DNA of 32,978 bases from Candidatus Aminicenantota bacterium (GCA_030671065.1 DAOVAM010000005.1:1-32978); one strand, 5' to 3'; shown: positions 10,026 to 20,435, counted from the stretch's first letter. Numbers and translations are program-made. Notes: generated by a model not told the origin, from the letters alone.

Positions 10026-13000
10026 CTATTCCTTCCTTAGGGCCGGGATGAGATCCTCTTTCGTCGCGAAAAACGCTGCTAAGTAGGTCCAAATGGCTCC
10101 ATTCAGCCCGACAATTATTAATACTATAAGTATAGTAAGATAAGGTATTTCTGCACCCGGTGTCAACAAGGATGGCAGAGTCGCCAGTAAAGCGGCAAGA
10201 ATCCCGTAAAAAATCCCGGCGATCAAAAGTGCCAGATGTTCGGATAAGATGATGGTTCGCACGGATTTTCTAGTGTAGCCCACAGCCCGAAGCAGTGCCA
10301 GCTCACCCAGTCGCTCCTTGATATTGCGCCAAACGACAATCCCCAAACCCACACTCCCTAATAATAGACCGAAACTTCCCAGAATCAGGAAAATGGATAA
10401 ATACGTGTTCTGAACCGCGTTAAATTCTGCCAGGCGAGTGGATGCAGGGACCAAATCCAGACCTTGATCCTGCATAGCCCAAGATAGACCTCCTGAAACT
10501 TCTTCTATTTTTTCAAAGGGGGCATCCACGAGAAAAAGCCTGTATCCGCTTATAGAGGGAAAATTTTGAATAAAGGCTCGCTCGGAGAGGATGATGTTTC
10601 CTTGAAAAATTGAGTTGGCCAACCCCCCGACGAGTTTAAGTTGAAAGGCCTCGCCCTTTTCATCCAGATAGTTCAAGGTATCCCCCACGGCCTTACCCAG
10701 TCCCCAAACGATGACAGATTGATCGGCGATAACCGGTATTGTCTTATCAGATAAATCTTGTTCGAGGACTGACCACGGATCTTCCGGGTTGACCTCATCG
10801 GTTATCGCGGTAAACGTGAAAGCGCCTCTCTTCGAAAGTTCATCTGGATCGACACCGATCAGCTGCGGGTTTGCGACACGATTGAGGTTCAAACAGCTTG
10901 CATCATCCCCTTCTTTCACGCGAAACTGGACAAAACTCATATTCTCTGCGTCTCCGCGTTCTAATCCATAAAACTGTATCCCTTTTTTGCTGTTGAGGTC
11001 ATAAAGAACAGGGATAGCGCTTTCCCCATACAGAGCAAATCCACCTGTGCCCGAATCTCTTCTCTCTGCATCTTTAAAGGCATTGATGCGGTTTGCACCC
11101 ACCGTAAAAACGATGAACAATCCGCAGGCCAGAAGCCCTATCAATGTGACACTGCGCATCCTTTTTCTCGCAGTGTTGCGAACGCCAATGTTCAAAAGAC
11201 CCAGCCGCATTCTGTTCGTGCTTTTCCCAAGTCGGAACAGCACAACATTCGTCAAAGTCATCCCGCTGACGAGAAGAAGTGAGCCGGCTGTGAAGAAAAA
11301 CGCAAAAGCATCTTCTCCTCTTCCAAAATTCGTTAGGACCAGAATAAACACAACAGCCATCACACATGAAATCCCGATGAAAAGGCTTTTCCGCGGTTTT
11401 TTCTTTCCTCTTGCCTCAATCTTTGTCAGACCTCTCTGCAAGCCGGAAATAGAGTGTGCGATTTGCCTCCTGGTCACTAACCAGATGGTGAAGAGTGCAA
11501 CGATAATGCCGCTGAATGCACCCATAAAAAGGGATGACAATTCAAAATGAATATGGAGCGCTGAGGTGCCTACAGCCCCTTGCCAGACTGTTTTTAACGC
11601 ATTGAGGATGAGTAGATTATACATGAGCCCCATAAAACTCCCCAGCAAACTGCCGATCATGACCAGCACAGCTCCTTCACGTAGAACCAACCGCCTCACC
11701 GCTTTCCTGGAGAATCCCAGGGCGAGAAACAATCCGTTTTCTTCTGATCGATTTTCTGTACTGAAAGCAAACAGTAAACTTGTCAACAGCAGCGCCGCGA
11801 TGATAATGAAGAAACTCAATCCAAGGAAAAGCTGAGAAAAATTGACAGACTGTGAGCTCGCACGGAGCCCTTCCTTTTTGACCTCCCGGAAGACAAACCC
11901 GAGACTGGCAGGATCCAAGGCCTCTTTAAAATTGCTCTCCACAACATCTTTCTTTAATCCCGAATACCGCACGGCGGTTAAATTCCCGAAGCGGTTGGCC
12001 CACATTTTTTGAGCCGCACGCAGTGTCACGAATGCTTTGGGAGTTCCCCGGAAATCGTCCCAATAGTCCTCATCTTTATCCCGGATCTTATCCAGGTCTA
12101 TTGGCATGCCGGGATTCCAATCACGGCAGTTTTCCTCACCGGATAATCCAGGAAAATCAGGCAGCAAGTCTTTATCCGCGTAAATTCCTCTCAAAGGCAC
12201 GACAGCAGCCACACGGAATTCAGAGCTCAATTCCTTCAAGTCCCGTCTTGGACCCAAAACATAATAAATCATCTGGATCTGATCACCCACACGTGCATCC
12301 AAATCCCGGGCAAGCCACGCATTGATGACGATCTCATCATCGTTCATCCCAGAAGGAATGATGGGTGTTCCTGGAGCAGAGACAAAGGAATAGGGTGTGG
12401 ATCGATTCCTAAGTTGAATCTCATTCACAAAATATGTCAGGATCGGCCTAGCTTTCTGACTGAGATTCACTGCTGCGTCGACAACAGAAGGATCCAGAAA
12501 AACACGACTCGACTTCAACTCAACAAAATTGCGTCCGGTGATTTCTCTCAACTCAAGACCGGCATCAACGAGTGTCCAAACATCTTTGACCGCTTTGTTC
12601 ACAACCTGAATGTCCAGAGGGGTGCCCGGTCTTTCTGAGATGAGCAGAACGTTAGCTCTGCGCTCAAAACCCATGTCTTGCGACAAGGCAGGCAGAGAAA
12701 CAAACACAGTGCTGGGACTGACCTGGTCGGCTTTGAGATTGAACCTCCCGAATCCAGAATCCGAAGCGATGGCCTTGACCTTGAACCGTCTGGCTATCGT
12801 GGATTCTGAATCCATGGACAGAGGTGCGTCCTTCGGCATGACATCCAGTTCCTGCATGCGGAGGACAATCTCATCATCTTCTTTGATTTCAAGACGTGTA
12901 GCGAGATACTGATTGACAATGGCCTCATCAGGCAAAATCTGACTGAAAAAATCCCTGTCGCCGCCGATTTCTCCAAAACGGGCATCCACCCCGATAACCT

Positions 13001-13319
13001 GAATGTTGTTGATCCTGCGCTGTCCACCCTCGGCTATGGCAATCCCTTTTGTTTGAAGGAGAGGAGCCACAATGGTTCCGAGTGTATTCGAAAGGTCATC
13101 TGCCATTCGAGCCTGGAAGAAACGGTCTCCCGAAGAAAGAGCGTACTCTGTGGTTCCAAGCCTATCTAATACAACCTTCTGAAGACTGTGACGAACAGAA
13201 TCACCGATGACAAGGGCGCCAACCAGAATGGCCGTGCTCACCATCGTCCCCAGGACAACCCAGAGATGGCTTTTTCGATAAAAGGCGAGGCTGCGAAGGA
13301 GCAGTTTCCAGGGATTCAT
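10026..13319 (-). CDS. FtsX/LolE-type ABC transporter permease
   Basis: 1097 aa, several hydrophobic segments, FtsX-type signatures (ERLGELALLRAVGYTRKSVRTIILSEH; SEENGLFLALGFSRKAVRRLVLREGAVL). Adjacent to an ATPase gene. Confidence 0.88.
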   Translation of the reverse strand: MNPWKLLLRSLAFYRKSHLWVVLGTMVSTAILVGALVIGDSVRHSLQKVVLDRLGTTEYALSSGDRFFQARMADDLSNTLGTIVAPLLQTKGIAIAEGGQRRINNIQVIGVDARFGEIGGDRDFFSQILPDEAIVNQYLATRLEIKEDDEIVLRMQELDVMPKDAPLSMDSESTIARRFKVKAIASDSGFGRFNLKADQVSPSTVFVSLPALSQDMGFERRANVLLISERPGTPLDIQVVNKAVKDVWTLVDAGLELREITGRNFVELKSSRVFLDPSVVDAAVNLSQKARPILTYFVNEIQLRNRSTPYSFVSAPGTPIIPSGMNDDEIVINAWLARDLDARVGDQIQMIYYVLGPRRDLKELSSEFRVAAVVPLRGIYADKDLLPDFPGLSGEENCRDWNPGMPIDLDKIRDKDEDYWDDFRGTPKAFVTLRAAQKMWANRFGNLTAVRYSGLKKDVVESNFKEALDPASLGFVFREVKKEGLRASSQSVNFSQLFLGLSFFIIIAALLLTSLLFAFSTENRSEENGLFLALGFSRKAVRRLVLREGAVLVMIGSLLGSFMGLMYNLLILNALKTVWQGAVGTSALHIHFELSSLFMGAFSGIIVALFTIWLVTRRQIAHSISGLQRGLTKIEARGKKKPRKSLFIGISCVMAVVFILVLTNFGRGEDAFAFFFTAGSLLLVSGMTLTNVVLFRLGKSTNRMRLGLLNIGVRNTARKRMRSVTLIGLLACGLFIVFTVGANRINAFKDAERRDSGTGGFALYGESAIPVLYDLNSKKGIQFYGLERGDAENMSFVQFRVKEGDDASCLNLNRVANPQLIGVDPDELSKRGAFTFTAITDEVNPEDPWSVLEQDLSDKTIPVIADQSVIVWGLGKAVGDTLNYLDEKGEAFQLKLVGGLANSIFQGNIILSERAFIQNFPSISGYRLFLVDAPFEKIEEVSGGLSWAMQDQGLDLVPASTRLAEFNAVQNTYLSIFLILGSFGLLLGSVGLGIVVWRNIKERLGELALLRAVGYTRKSVRTIILSEHLALLIAGIFYGILAALLATLPSLLTPGAEIPYLTILIVLIIVGLNGAIWTYLAAFFATKEDLIPALRKE

Positions 13320-13324
13320 TGATT

Positions 13325-14008
13325 CTAAGAATTCTCCAGTTTTCCGTCCCGGAGCTTGTACACTTTGTCCATGAGCCGGGCAAGCTCCAACGAGTGAGTC
13401 ACAACAATCAGCGCCATGCCCTCCTCTTTGTTTAATTGAAGTAAGAGTTGACCAAGGTTTTCCGAGGATTCCCTGTCGAGAGAACCGGTGGGCTCATCTG
13501 CCAAGATAAGCTTCGGCGTGTTGATCAGGGCTCTTACGACCGCCACACGCTGCCGCTCACCCCCGGACAGTTGAGCAGGAAAGTGATAGAAGTGTTTTTC
13601 AAGTCCCACTTTCTCCAATAATTCCTTCGCCCGGATCCTCACATTTTCATCCTCTCTATTCAAACCGAGAGGAATCGTTGGAATCAAAACATTCTCTAAA
13701 ACCGTGCACTGAGGCAGCAAATGGTGGAGTTGAAATACAAAACCTATATCCTGATTCCTGATTTTTGATAGCTCTGAATCTTCGAGGTCGGCTAAATTTT
13801 TTCCAGTCAAAGTGACTATCCCGGAGGTCGGCCGATCAAGGGCACCAATAATGTTGAGAAGAGTGCTTTTTCCGGACCCCGAAGGCCCCACAACAGCAAT
13901 GGATTCTCCTTGATTGACCTGAAGGGAAATATCTCTCAGGACGATCGCCTGACCTTCCCCGGACGGGATTTCATATGTCTTGGAAATATTTTTGAGTTCA
14001 AGCAACAT
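13325..14008 (-). CDS. LolD/MacB-type ABC transporter ATP-binding protein
   Basis: Walker A GPSGSGKST, signature LSGGERQRVAVVRAL, Walker B LILADEPTG. The start at 14008 (MLLELKNISKTYE) fits the family; the longer ORF to 14134 reads through the upstream GT gene in another frame. Confidence 0.92.
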   Translation of the reverse strand: MLLELKNISKTYEIPSGEGQAIVLRDISLQVNQGESIAVVGPSGSGKSTLLNIIGALDRPTSGIVTLTGKNLADLEDSELSKIRNQDIGFVFQLHHLLPQCTVLENVLIPTIPLGLNREDENVRIRAKELLEKVGLEKHFYHFPAQLSGGERQRVAVVRALINTPKLILADEPTGSLDRESSENLGQLLLQLNKEEGMALIVVTHSLELARLMDKVYKLRDGKLENS

Positions 14009-15284
14009 CGTTATATATCCCCGCAATATTTTTTGCCATTTGCTCCATGGAAAACCGTTCCAACACGACTTTCCTTCCCTGTTCGCCCAGCTTTCTGGCT
14101 TTCTCCGGATCGGCGAGCAGCGAGGCAATGGCATTCGTCAGTTCTATACTGGTATTCGGCTCATAAATGATCCCTCCGTTCGTCACCTTCACAAATTCCG
14201 GATAACTGCCCACATTGGGCTGCACAACCGGAACACCAGCTGCCAAGGCTTCGACCTGATAGGCACCGAAGGCCTCACCGGTGGGAACAGGGACAGAAAG
14301 GAGTGTGAGTGACTTGAGAAATTCAATGCGATTTTCTTTGTTGAAGCTTTTGAATACTCTGATATCATTTCCAAAACCGCGTTTTGATATCTTTTTTAAT
14401 AATTCACTCACAAAACGTTTATCATCACTTGAATAACCGCCAGTCATGTGTAATTTCAAGTCTTTAAAGGGGCTGTTTTCTTTCAATCGTATGAAAGCGT
14501 CGACTAGTATCCCGAGACCGAAATATTCTGACATCCTGCATAAATATCCGATCACTGGAGGATTGGATGGGAGTGAAGATCTTTCATACCCGTTGAGATC
14601 AATGCCTCCATAAACTGCCTTAATTCTATCAACGGGTATTTTGAGCTGTTTTCGAGATTTATTTAAATAATAGTCACTGGCAGTTATGAAAAGATCAACA
14701 TCGGTTGCTTTTTCAGCCATTAAATTCCATATTTTCCTCTGATAATGATCGTTCATTTGATCGATCCACTCGTTTTCATCCTGAAGTGAACAGATAACTC
14801 TTGTTCTCAGATCATTTTTAAGCCTGTGGACAAGTCCAAGCAACAGAGCATTAGAAAGATGAACGATATCCGGATTGATCTCTTTCCGAAGGTATTTGAT
14901 AAGATGATCCAATTCAGTGGCTTGTCGACCTTTTTCACCTTGCAACATAGAAATTGTCATTTCCTCGAGTCCCGTGGCACGTGTTGAACCGGATTTTTTT
15001 GCTGCCATATTCAACAATGGATAAAAATCGAAGATGCGTTCCAACCACACAGGAGCATGTCTGTAAAAAGGCAATTTTTCTTTGAGATAAACATTAATTG
15101 CACCATAAAAAACTGGCGTATCGGCTATTTTTCCATTCACTTCCAGATTTGATGGAAGATACATGGGAACCTTACGCACATCATGTCCGAGGACAAGAAG
15201 TGATTTGAGCAACTCGTCATCTCGAAAACAGTTTTGACAGTAAAATGTCCCGCCTGCTCCAGGAGTCACATACACTATCTTCAT
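13998..15284 (-). CDS. Glycosyltransferase family 4-type protein
   Basis: GT-B features: N-terminal YVTPGAGGTFYCQNCFRDDELLKSLLVLGHDV, and C-terminal PVPTGEAFGAYQVEALAAGVPVVQPNVGSYPEFV with terminal KARKLGEQGRKVVLERFSME. Confidence 0.87.
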   Translation of the reverse strand: MKIVYVTPGAGGTFYCQNCFRDDELLKSLLVLGHDVRKVPMYLPSNLEVNGKIADTPVFYGAINVYLKEKLPFYRHAPVWLERIFDFYPLLNMAAKKSGSTRATGLEEMTISMLQGEKGRQATELDHLIKYLRKEINPDIVHLSNALLLGLVHRLKNDLRTRVICSLQDENEWIDQMNDHYQRKIWNLMAEKATDVDLFITASDYYLNKSRKQLKIPVDRIKAVYGGIDLNGYERSSLPSNPPVIGYLCRMSEYFGLGILVDAFIRLKENSPFKDLKLHMTGGYSSDDKRFVSELLKKISKRGFGNDIRVFKSFNKENRIEFLKSLTLLSVPVPTGEAFGAYQVEALAAGVPVVQPNVGSYPEFVKVTNGGIIYEPNTSIELTNAIASLLADPEKARKLGEQGRKVVLERFSMEQMAKNIAGIYNDVA

Positions 15285-16441
15285 GATCCTTCTCCAAATG
15301 CATACACTCGCCCATCTTCAGCACCGATGACAATGAATCCCCCTGCAACAGCAGGACATCCAATAATGGCCGCGCCGATCTCATAAGACCATATTTCCTT
15401 TCCGTTCTTTAAATCTACCACATAGAGCCTGCCATCTATAGATCCGGTTATGACTCTGTTACCGGCAATAACCGGTGAACCGTCTATCTCATCGCGCGTC
15501 TGAAAATCCCAGATCTTTTCCCCTGTTTTTTGGTTGACACAGTGTAAATAACCATCGCGTGAACCGATCGCTACACGCCCTTCACCCACGGCAGGGGAGG
15601 AAAAAAAGGGTCCGGGATGCTCCTTGTCCTCGTATTCCCAAACGATTCGTTGCTCCGCCAAATCGATACAGATCAATCTATTCCCATAATGTCCAAGATA
15701 CGCTCTGTTGGAGACGAGAGCGGCTGAACCCGGAATGTAAGAGCCCGCCAAGACTTCCCCTCTCTTTGTTCCATCAGAGACCGAAATAATGTGAAGCAGT
15801 TCATCGCATCCTCCAAACACAACATGAATCCCGTCTGTCGAAGGAGCTCCGTTGATATAGTTTTCGGTTTCGTAGGCCCATTTCAGTTCTCCAGTCAAGG
15901 CCTCAAAACAGTACACTCGGTTGTCATAGCATCCCACGAACACAGAAATCTCTTTATCTCTGGAGGCTCTCGCCCAGTTGGCTGAGCCGTAGATGGAATT
16001 GTCACATTTGTATTTCCATCTGAGTTGTCCGGTATGGGCATCCAGGGAAAAAAAATTACCGCTCAAGTTTCCGATATAAACCACATCATCCAGCAGGAGC
16101 GGGGAGGCCTCGATGTCATCTTCTGTGTCAAACTCCCAGATCTTGCGACCATCTGATAGATCCACAGAATAGACTTTCCCATCTGTCGAACCGATGTACA
16201 CACGCCCAAAACCGAGAACCGGAGATGAAACAATTTCCGACCCAGTCTGAAACGACCAGAGTAAAGCCAATTCATCAGGAATTCTATCCTTTGCTACTCC
16301 AGAAAGAGTCGGATCACCTCGAAAAATGGGCCAATTCGCTGCCTCAACATTCAAAATCTTCTTTTCCACATCTTTCTTGGCGCAAGAAGCTGCGAGAACA
16401 GGAAGCAGCAACGCAATTATTGTTATTCTAAATTTCCTCAT
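15281..16441 (-). CDS. PQQ-like beta-propeller lipoprotein
   Basis: Lipobox LAASC in MRKFRITIIALLLPVLAASCAKKD; NWPIFRGDPTLSG; regular blades (VYSVDLSDGRKIWEF, LYVVDLKNGKEIWSY). 4-bp overlap with the GT gene. Confidence 0.9.
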   Translation of the reverse strand: MRKFRITIIALLLPVLAASCAKKDVEKKILNVEAANWPIFRGDPTLSGVAKDRIPDELALLWSFQTGSEIVSSPVLGFGRVYIGSTDGKVYSVDLSDGRKIWEFDTEDDIEASPLLLDDVVYIGNLSGNFFSLDAHTGQLRWKYKCDNSIYGSANWARASRDKEISVFVGCYDNRVYCFEALTGELKWAYETENYINGAPSTDGIHVVFGGCDELLHIISVSDGTKRGEVLAGSYIPGSAALVSNRAYLGHYGNRLICIDLAEQRIVWEYEDKEHPGPFFSSPAVGEGRVAIGSRDGYLHCVNQKTGEKIWDFQTRDEIDGSPVIAGNRVITGSIDGRLYVVDLKNGKEIWSYEIGAAIIGCPAVAGGFIVIGAEDGRVYAFGEGS

Positions 16442-16482
16442 GTATCATTCCTCAATTATCTGCATCGTTTTATCCATTCTCA

Positions 16483-18084
16483 TCACTTATTCGGAGATGA
16501 TTTTTCCTGATTCCGGTCTCGCCAGGAAAGTGCGGCTGTGGGACAGGCTGTGACACATTCCCCGGCCACATTGATCAACCCCTGGCTGAGAGGTTCTCCG
16601 AATGGGATCTCAACACGAACGTTGAATCCTCTGTCAATAAAAGTCAAACCGAGTTTTTCTCCGGCTTTCTTTGTGATTTGTACGCACAAACCGCATTTGA
16701 TGCATTTTCCAGGCTCATAAATGACAAGCTCATGCTGTATATTTCTTTGAAATCCCTTTCTCTCCACAAAGGAAAAACGGCGTTGGTTGGCCTGGTATTC
16801 TTCCGAATACTTCCGCAATTTGCAGGAATCTGGCTTGCGGCAGTCACAGCCAAAGCAACGCGATGATTCTCGGACAGCTTCCTCATCCGAATAGCCAGTT
16901 TTCAACCCGCCCACAGGAACAATATGTTCATGCTTTTCGGCCTCCTTCATGAATTCGTTGGCTTCGTCTTTACGAATTTTTCCGAGGATGGAATGGAAGC
17001 GTGGTTTTGGACCCTTAGCAGTTTTGTTCTCTAAAAACTGATTCACAGAATAAGCCATGCTTTTCCCATGAGCTGCTGCCCGTATCGCCATGCGCGCTTC
17101 TGAAACAGCATTCCCGCCCGCAAAAACTCCGGGAACACTGGTCTCGAAAGTCTTTCTGTTGATCACTACACCCTTGGAGGTATGCTCAACTCCAGAATCT
17201 TCAAACACCTTGGGATCTATTTTCCCCACAGCCAGGACAAGAGCATCGTAGCCAGTACGCAATTCATCCCATCCCAAATCCTCACCCAGTGAGCGTTCCA
17301 TCCGGAACTCGGCTCCCAACCCAGAAATGCGGTCAATTTCTGAATCCAGGACAGATTTGGGTAATTCTTTATCCGGAACTCCATACCGAAGCATGCCACC
17401 CGGATGGGGATTTTGATCATAGACGTGGCAAGCGTGGCCATCTTGAAGGAGATAGTAGGCTGCAGAGAGTCCGGCCGGCCCAGCCCCGACGACAGCCAAT
17501 TTTTTTCCAGAATTCGGCTTCACGGCTGGATGATAAGGGGAGTCTTGAGCCAGGTCAACATCTGCCACATATCTTTTCAAAGAACAGATCCCTACAGGAT
17601 TGTCAAAATTTCTGCGATGACATCCTTTTTCACAGGGAGCAGGACAGATGCGCCCCAAGACCGCAGGCAGGGCGATGTCTCTCTTCACAGTGGCGATCGC
17701 ATCCACGAGTCGATTATCTTCAATTTGCCTGATCATCTGCGGAATGTTCATGTGAGCCGGGCAGGCCCGATGGCACGGGGCCTCACAATCACCGACATGC
17801 TCACTCAATAGAAAATCCAGAGCATCTTTCCGGGCTACTTTGACTTTTTCATTTTCTGTCTCGATCCGCATTCCCTCAGCAACAGTGGCCGAGCAGGATG
17901 GGATCAGTCGGTCCGAATTGATTTCATGAACGACGCAGATCATACAGGACGTGAATCTCTCGTACCCGTTTAAATAACACAGTGTGGGAATGTGAATGTT
18001 CAATTTCCTGGCAGCTTCAAAAACAGTACTGTTTTCATTGACACTCACGTCACGATTGTCTATGGAAACACTTATCAATTTCAT
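16483..18084 (-). CDS. 2Fe-2S / GltD-like FAD-NAD(P) oxidoreductase with a C-terminal ferredoxin-like domain
   Basis: NuoG-like N-terminal 2Fe-2S region (IPTLCYLNGYERFTSCMICVVHE), GltD-like CEAPCHRACPAHMNIPQ and ICPAPCEKGCHR, dinucleotide-binding AVVGAGPAGLSAAYYL, CIKCGLC...CVTACP. The start at 18084 (MKLISVSIDNRDV) gives a 4-bp overlap with the upstream gene. Confidence 0.88.
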   Translation of the reverse strand: MKLISVSIDNRDVSVNENSTVFEAARKLNIHIPTLCYLNGYERFTSCMICVVHEINSDRLIPSCSATVAEGMRIETENEKVKVARKDALDFLLSEHVGDCEAPCHRACPAHMNIPQMIRQIEDNRLVDAIATVKRDIALPAVLGRICPAPCEKGCHRRNFDNPVGICSLKRYVADVDLAQDSPYHPAVKPNSGKKLAVVGAGPAGLSAAYYLLQDGHACHVYDQNPHPGGMLRYGVPDKELPKSVLDSEIDRISGLGAEFRMERSLGEDLGWDELRTGYDALVLAVGKIDPKVFEDSGVEHTSKGVVINRKTFETSVPGVFAGGNAVSEARMAIRAAAHGKSMAYSVNQFLENKTAKGPKPRFHSILGKIRKDEANEFMKEAEKHEHIVPVGGLKTGYSDEEAVRESSRCFGCDCRKPDSCKLRKYSEEYQANQRRFSFVERKGFQRNIQHELVIYEPGKCIKCGLCVQITKKAGEKLGLTFIDRGFNVRVEIPFGEPLSQGLINVAGECVTACPTAALSWRDRNQEKSSPNK

Positions 18085-20435
18085 GTGATTTTTACAGATT
18101 CGGTCGGGCACCCCTGCCTGCACGTATCGCATTTTGTACACTCATTCTGGTCTATGATGTGCCTCTGATACGGCGTGACCGAAATCGCTCCTGTCGGACA
18201 ATTCTGGGCACAGATCGTGCAGCCGATGCACGTTTCGTCAATCCAGTAGGTGATGAGGTCTTTACACCGCTTCGCAGGGCACGTTCCCTGCAAATGCGCT
18301 TCATACTCGTCCCGGAAATACGTTAAAGTCGTCAACACGGGATTCGGGGCTGTCTTTCCCAAACCACAGAGACTGCCCTGTTGAGTCCTGTGTGCGATCT
18401 CTTCCAGCTTTTCCAGGTCCTCTCTCTTTCCATCCCCGGCACAGAGTTTCTCGAGAATGCGGAGCATGTGACGGGTTCCTACGCGGCAAAACGTGCATTT
18501 CCCACAGGATTGATTTTGCGTAAACGAAAGAAAATAGCGTGCGATATCCACCATGCAGTCTGTTTCATCCAGGATCAATAAGCCACCAGAGCCCATCATA
18601 GCGCCGACCTCGGTCAGGTCTTCGTAATCGACTCGGGTGTGCGCCAGCTCCGCCGGTATGCAACCGCCGGAGGGGCCTCCGATCTGAACAGCTTTGAACT
18701 GTTTTCCGTTTTCGATGCCACCGCCGATATCCTCGACGATCTCCTGAATCGTGATTCCCATCGGGACCTCTATAAGCCCGCCACGGGCGATTTTCCCTGC
18801 CAGGGAGAAGACCTTTGTCCCCTTGCTTTTGCTGGTTCCCAGTTCCGCCAAAGCCTCGGGTCCATGCCGAATGATCCAGGGCACCGTGGCAAATGTTTCA
18901 CAATTGCTCACGAGTGTCGAATGGCCCCAGAGCCCCTTTTGCGCAGGATAGGGAGGGCGATAGCTGGGATTGCCCCGCCGTCCTTCTATAGACGCGATCA
19001 AAGCTGTCTCTTCCCCACAGACAAAGGCACCCGCCCCTTCCAGCATGTTCAATTTCAAAGAAAATCCTTTTCTCAGGATGTTCTCCCCTAAAAGCCCTGA
19101 TTCCAGGCACTGCTTGAGTGCATCCTTGACCCGCTGGACGGCGAGTGGATACTCCGCACGAATGTAAAAGTACCCTTCATGAGCACCCACGGCAAAAGCG
19201 GCAATGATCATGCCCTCGATGACGCGAAAAGGATAGGACTCCAGGATCATTCTATCCATGAATGCCCCCGGGTCACCCTCATCGCCATTGCAGATGATAA
19301 ACTTCACAGTATCATCCGATTGACGAACGATCTGCCACTTCTTTCCCGCCGGATATCCAGCTCCCCCTCTTCCTCTTAAACCACTGGCTTTGATTTGGGC
19401 AATAATCTCATCCGGAGAGGAGTCCGCAAGGCACCGTTCTAAGGCTTCAAAACCTCCCTTTGAACGGTATTCTTGAAGGTCGAGGGGATCGATCTGACCA
19501 GAATGTTCAGTGGCAATATGTTTCTGTCTTCCCAGAAAGGCCTGGATATTCGGGTCTCGCACATGAAGAGGATGTCGTGTGAATCCGTTGGAATGAGGGT
19601 CATCCAGGATATTTTCAATGAGGCTGAATGCCGCATTCTTTATTCTCTGGCGTAAAGTCTTGGGCTTGTAGTGCCTGAGTATGATGCGTTTCACATCCTC
19701 CGGCTGCACGCTGTCGTAAAGGACCGGATCCTGGTCTGGGAGATTCAATTCTAAAAGAGGTGTGCGGTGACACATTCCCACACATCCCACTCTTTTCACC
19801 TGGGCCTGGACACCCGTTTCCTCCAGGGTTTGTTCAAGAGCGTGTTGCACTCGACGGCTTCCACTGGCCACACAGCAGGAACCCAGTCCGATCTTTATCT
19901 CCCCTGCCTCTTCAGGTAGAATTTTTCGAGCTTCGGACACAGCCATTCTCCGGCCCTGGTGGAGGAGGAAGTCCTGGAGAATATTCGCCACTCCAGCCGT
20001 CTTCACATGTCCGTATGTCATACCGTCTATCTGAACCACAGGAGCAATGGTGCAGCAGCCAAGGCACGCAATTTTTTGAACAGTGAATCTGGCCTCAGGG
20101 TCTGTATCCTGGCCTTCCTGTATATGCAGTTCGCGGCAGAAGGCATCATACACCAGTTCGGAACCCTTGACATGGCAAGCTGTGCCTGTACAGACTCGGA
20201 TGATGTGCTGGCCGATCGGAGTGTGACGGAATTGAGAGTAAAACGTCGAAACACCCATTATGGATGCAGGCGTTATATCCGTGATCTCACAGACTCTTCG
20301 CAGCGCTGTTTCTGGAAGATAGTTGTATCTGTTCTGGACGGCATGCAGGATCGGGATAATATTGCCGGCGTTTGGACCGATTTCACTGATGATCTGGTCG
20401 ACGAAAGAATGGATGCTGTCCTTGTCCATATTCAT
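18081..20435 (-). CDS. Fused NuoE/HydC + NuoF/HydB-like NAD(P)H-linked flavo-iron-sulfur subunit
   Basis: NuoE-type 2Fe-2S (VCTGTACHVKG...IACLGCC), a second thioredoxin-like 2Fe-2S region (GLGSCCVASGS...VGCVGMCHRTP), NuoF GLRGRGGAGYPAGKKW and SCGKCTFCRVGT, C-terminal 2x[4Fe-4S] CIGCTICAQNCP / CTKCDTCRQGCP. Confidence 0.92.
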   Translation of the reverse strand: MNMDKDSIHSFVDQIISEIGPNAGNIIPILHAVQNRYNYLPETALRRVCEITDITPASIMGVSTFYSQFRHTPIGQHIIRVCTGTACHVKGSELVYDAFCRELHIQEGQDTDPEARFTVQKIACLGCCTIAPVVQIDGMTYGHVKTAGVANILQDFLLHQGRRMAVSEARKILPEEAGEIKIGLGSCCVASGSRRVQHALEQTLEETGVQAQVKRVGCVGMCHRTPLLELNLPDQDPVLYDSVQPEDVKRIILRHYKPKTLRQRIKNAAFSLIENILDDPHSNGFTRHPLHVRDPNIQAFLGRQKHIATEHSGQIDPLDLQEYRSKGGFEALERCLADSSPDEIIAQIKASGLRGRGGAGYPAGKKWQIVRQSDDTVKFIICNGDEGDPGAFMDRMILESYPFRVIEGMIIAAFAVGAHEGYFYIRAEYPLAVQRVKDALKQCLESGLLGENILRKGFSLKLNMLEGAGAFVCGEETALIASIEGRRGNPSYRPPYPAQKGLWGHSTLVSNCETFATVPWIIRHGPEALAELGTSKSKGTKVFSLAGKIARGGLIEVPMGITIQEIVEDIGGGIENGKQFKAVQIGGPSGGCIPAELAHTRVDYEDLTEVGAMMGSGGLLILDETDCMVDIARYFLSFTQNQSCGKCTFCRVGTRHMLRILEKLCAGDGKREDLEKLEEIAHRTQQGSLCGLGKTAPNPVLTTLTYFRDEYEAHLQGTCPAKRCKDLITYWIDETCIGCTICAQNCPTGAISVTPYQRHIIDQNECTKCDTCRQGCPTESVKIT

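Noticed and set aside
11047-11550. 167-aa + strand ORF inside the FtsX-like permease gene
   Set aside because: Antisense shadow of a clear permease gene; no motif.
14009-14134. Upstream extension of the LolD-like ATPase ORF (42 extra residues)
   Set aside because: Lies inside the glycosyltransferase coding region in another frame; the ATPase family starts at MLLELKNISKTYE.
17289-17811. + strand ORFs of 135-147 aa within the GltD-like gene
   Set aside because: Antisense shadow ORFs in a strongly supported flavoprotein gene.
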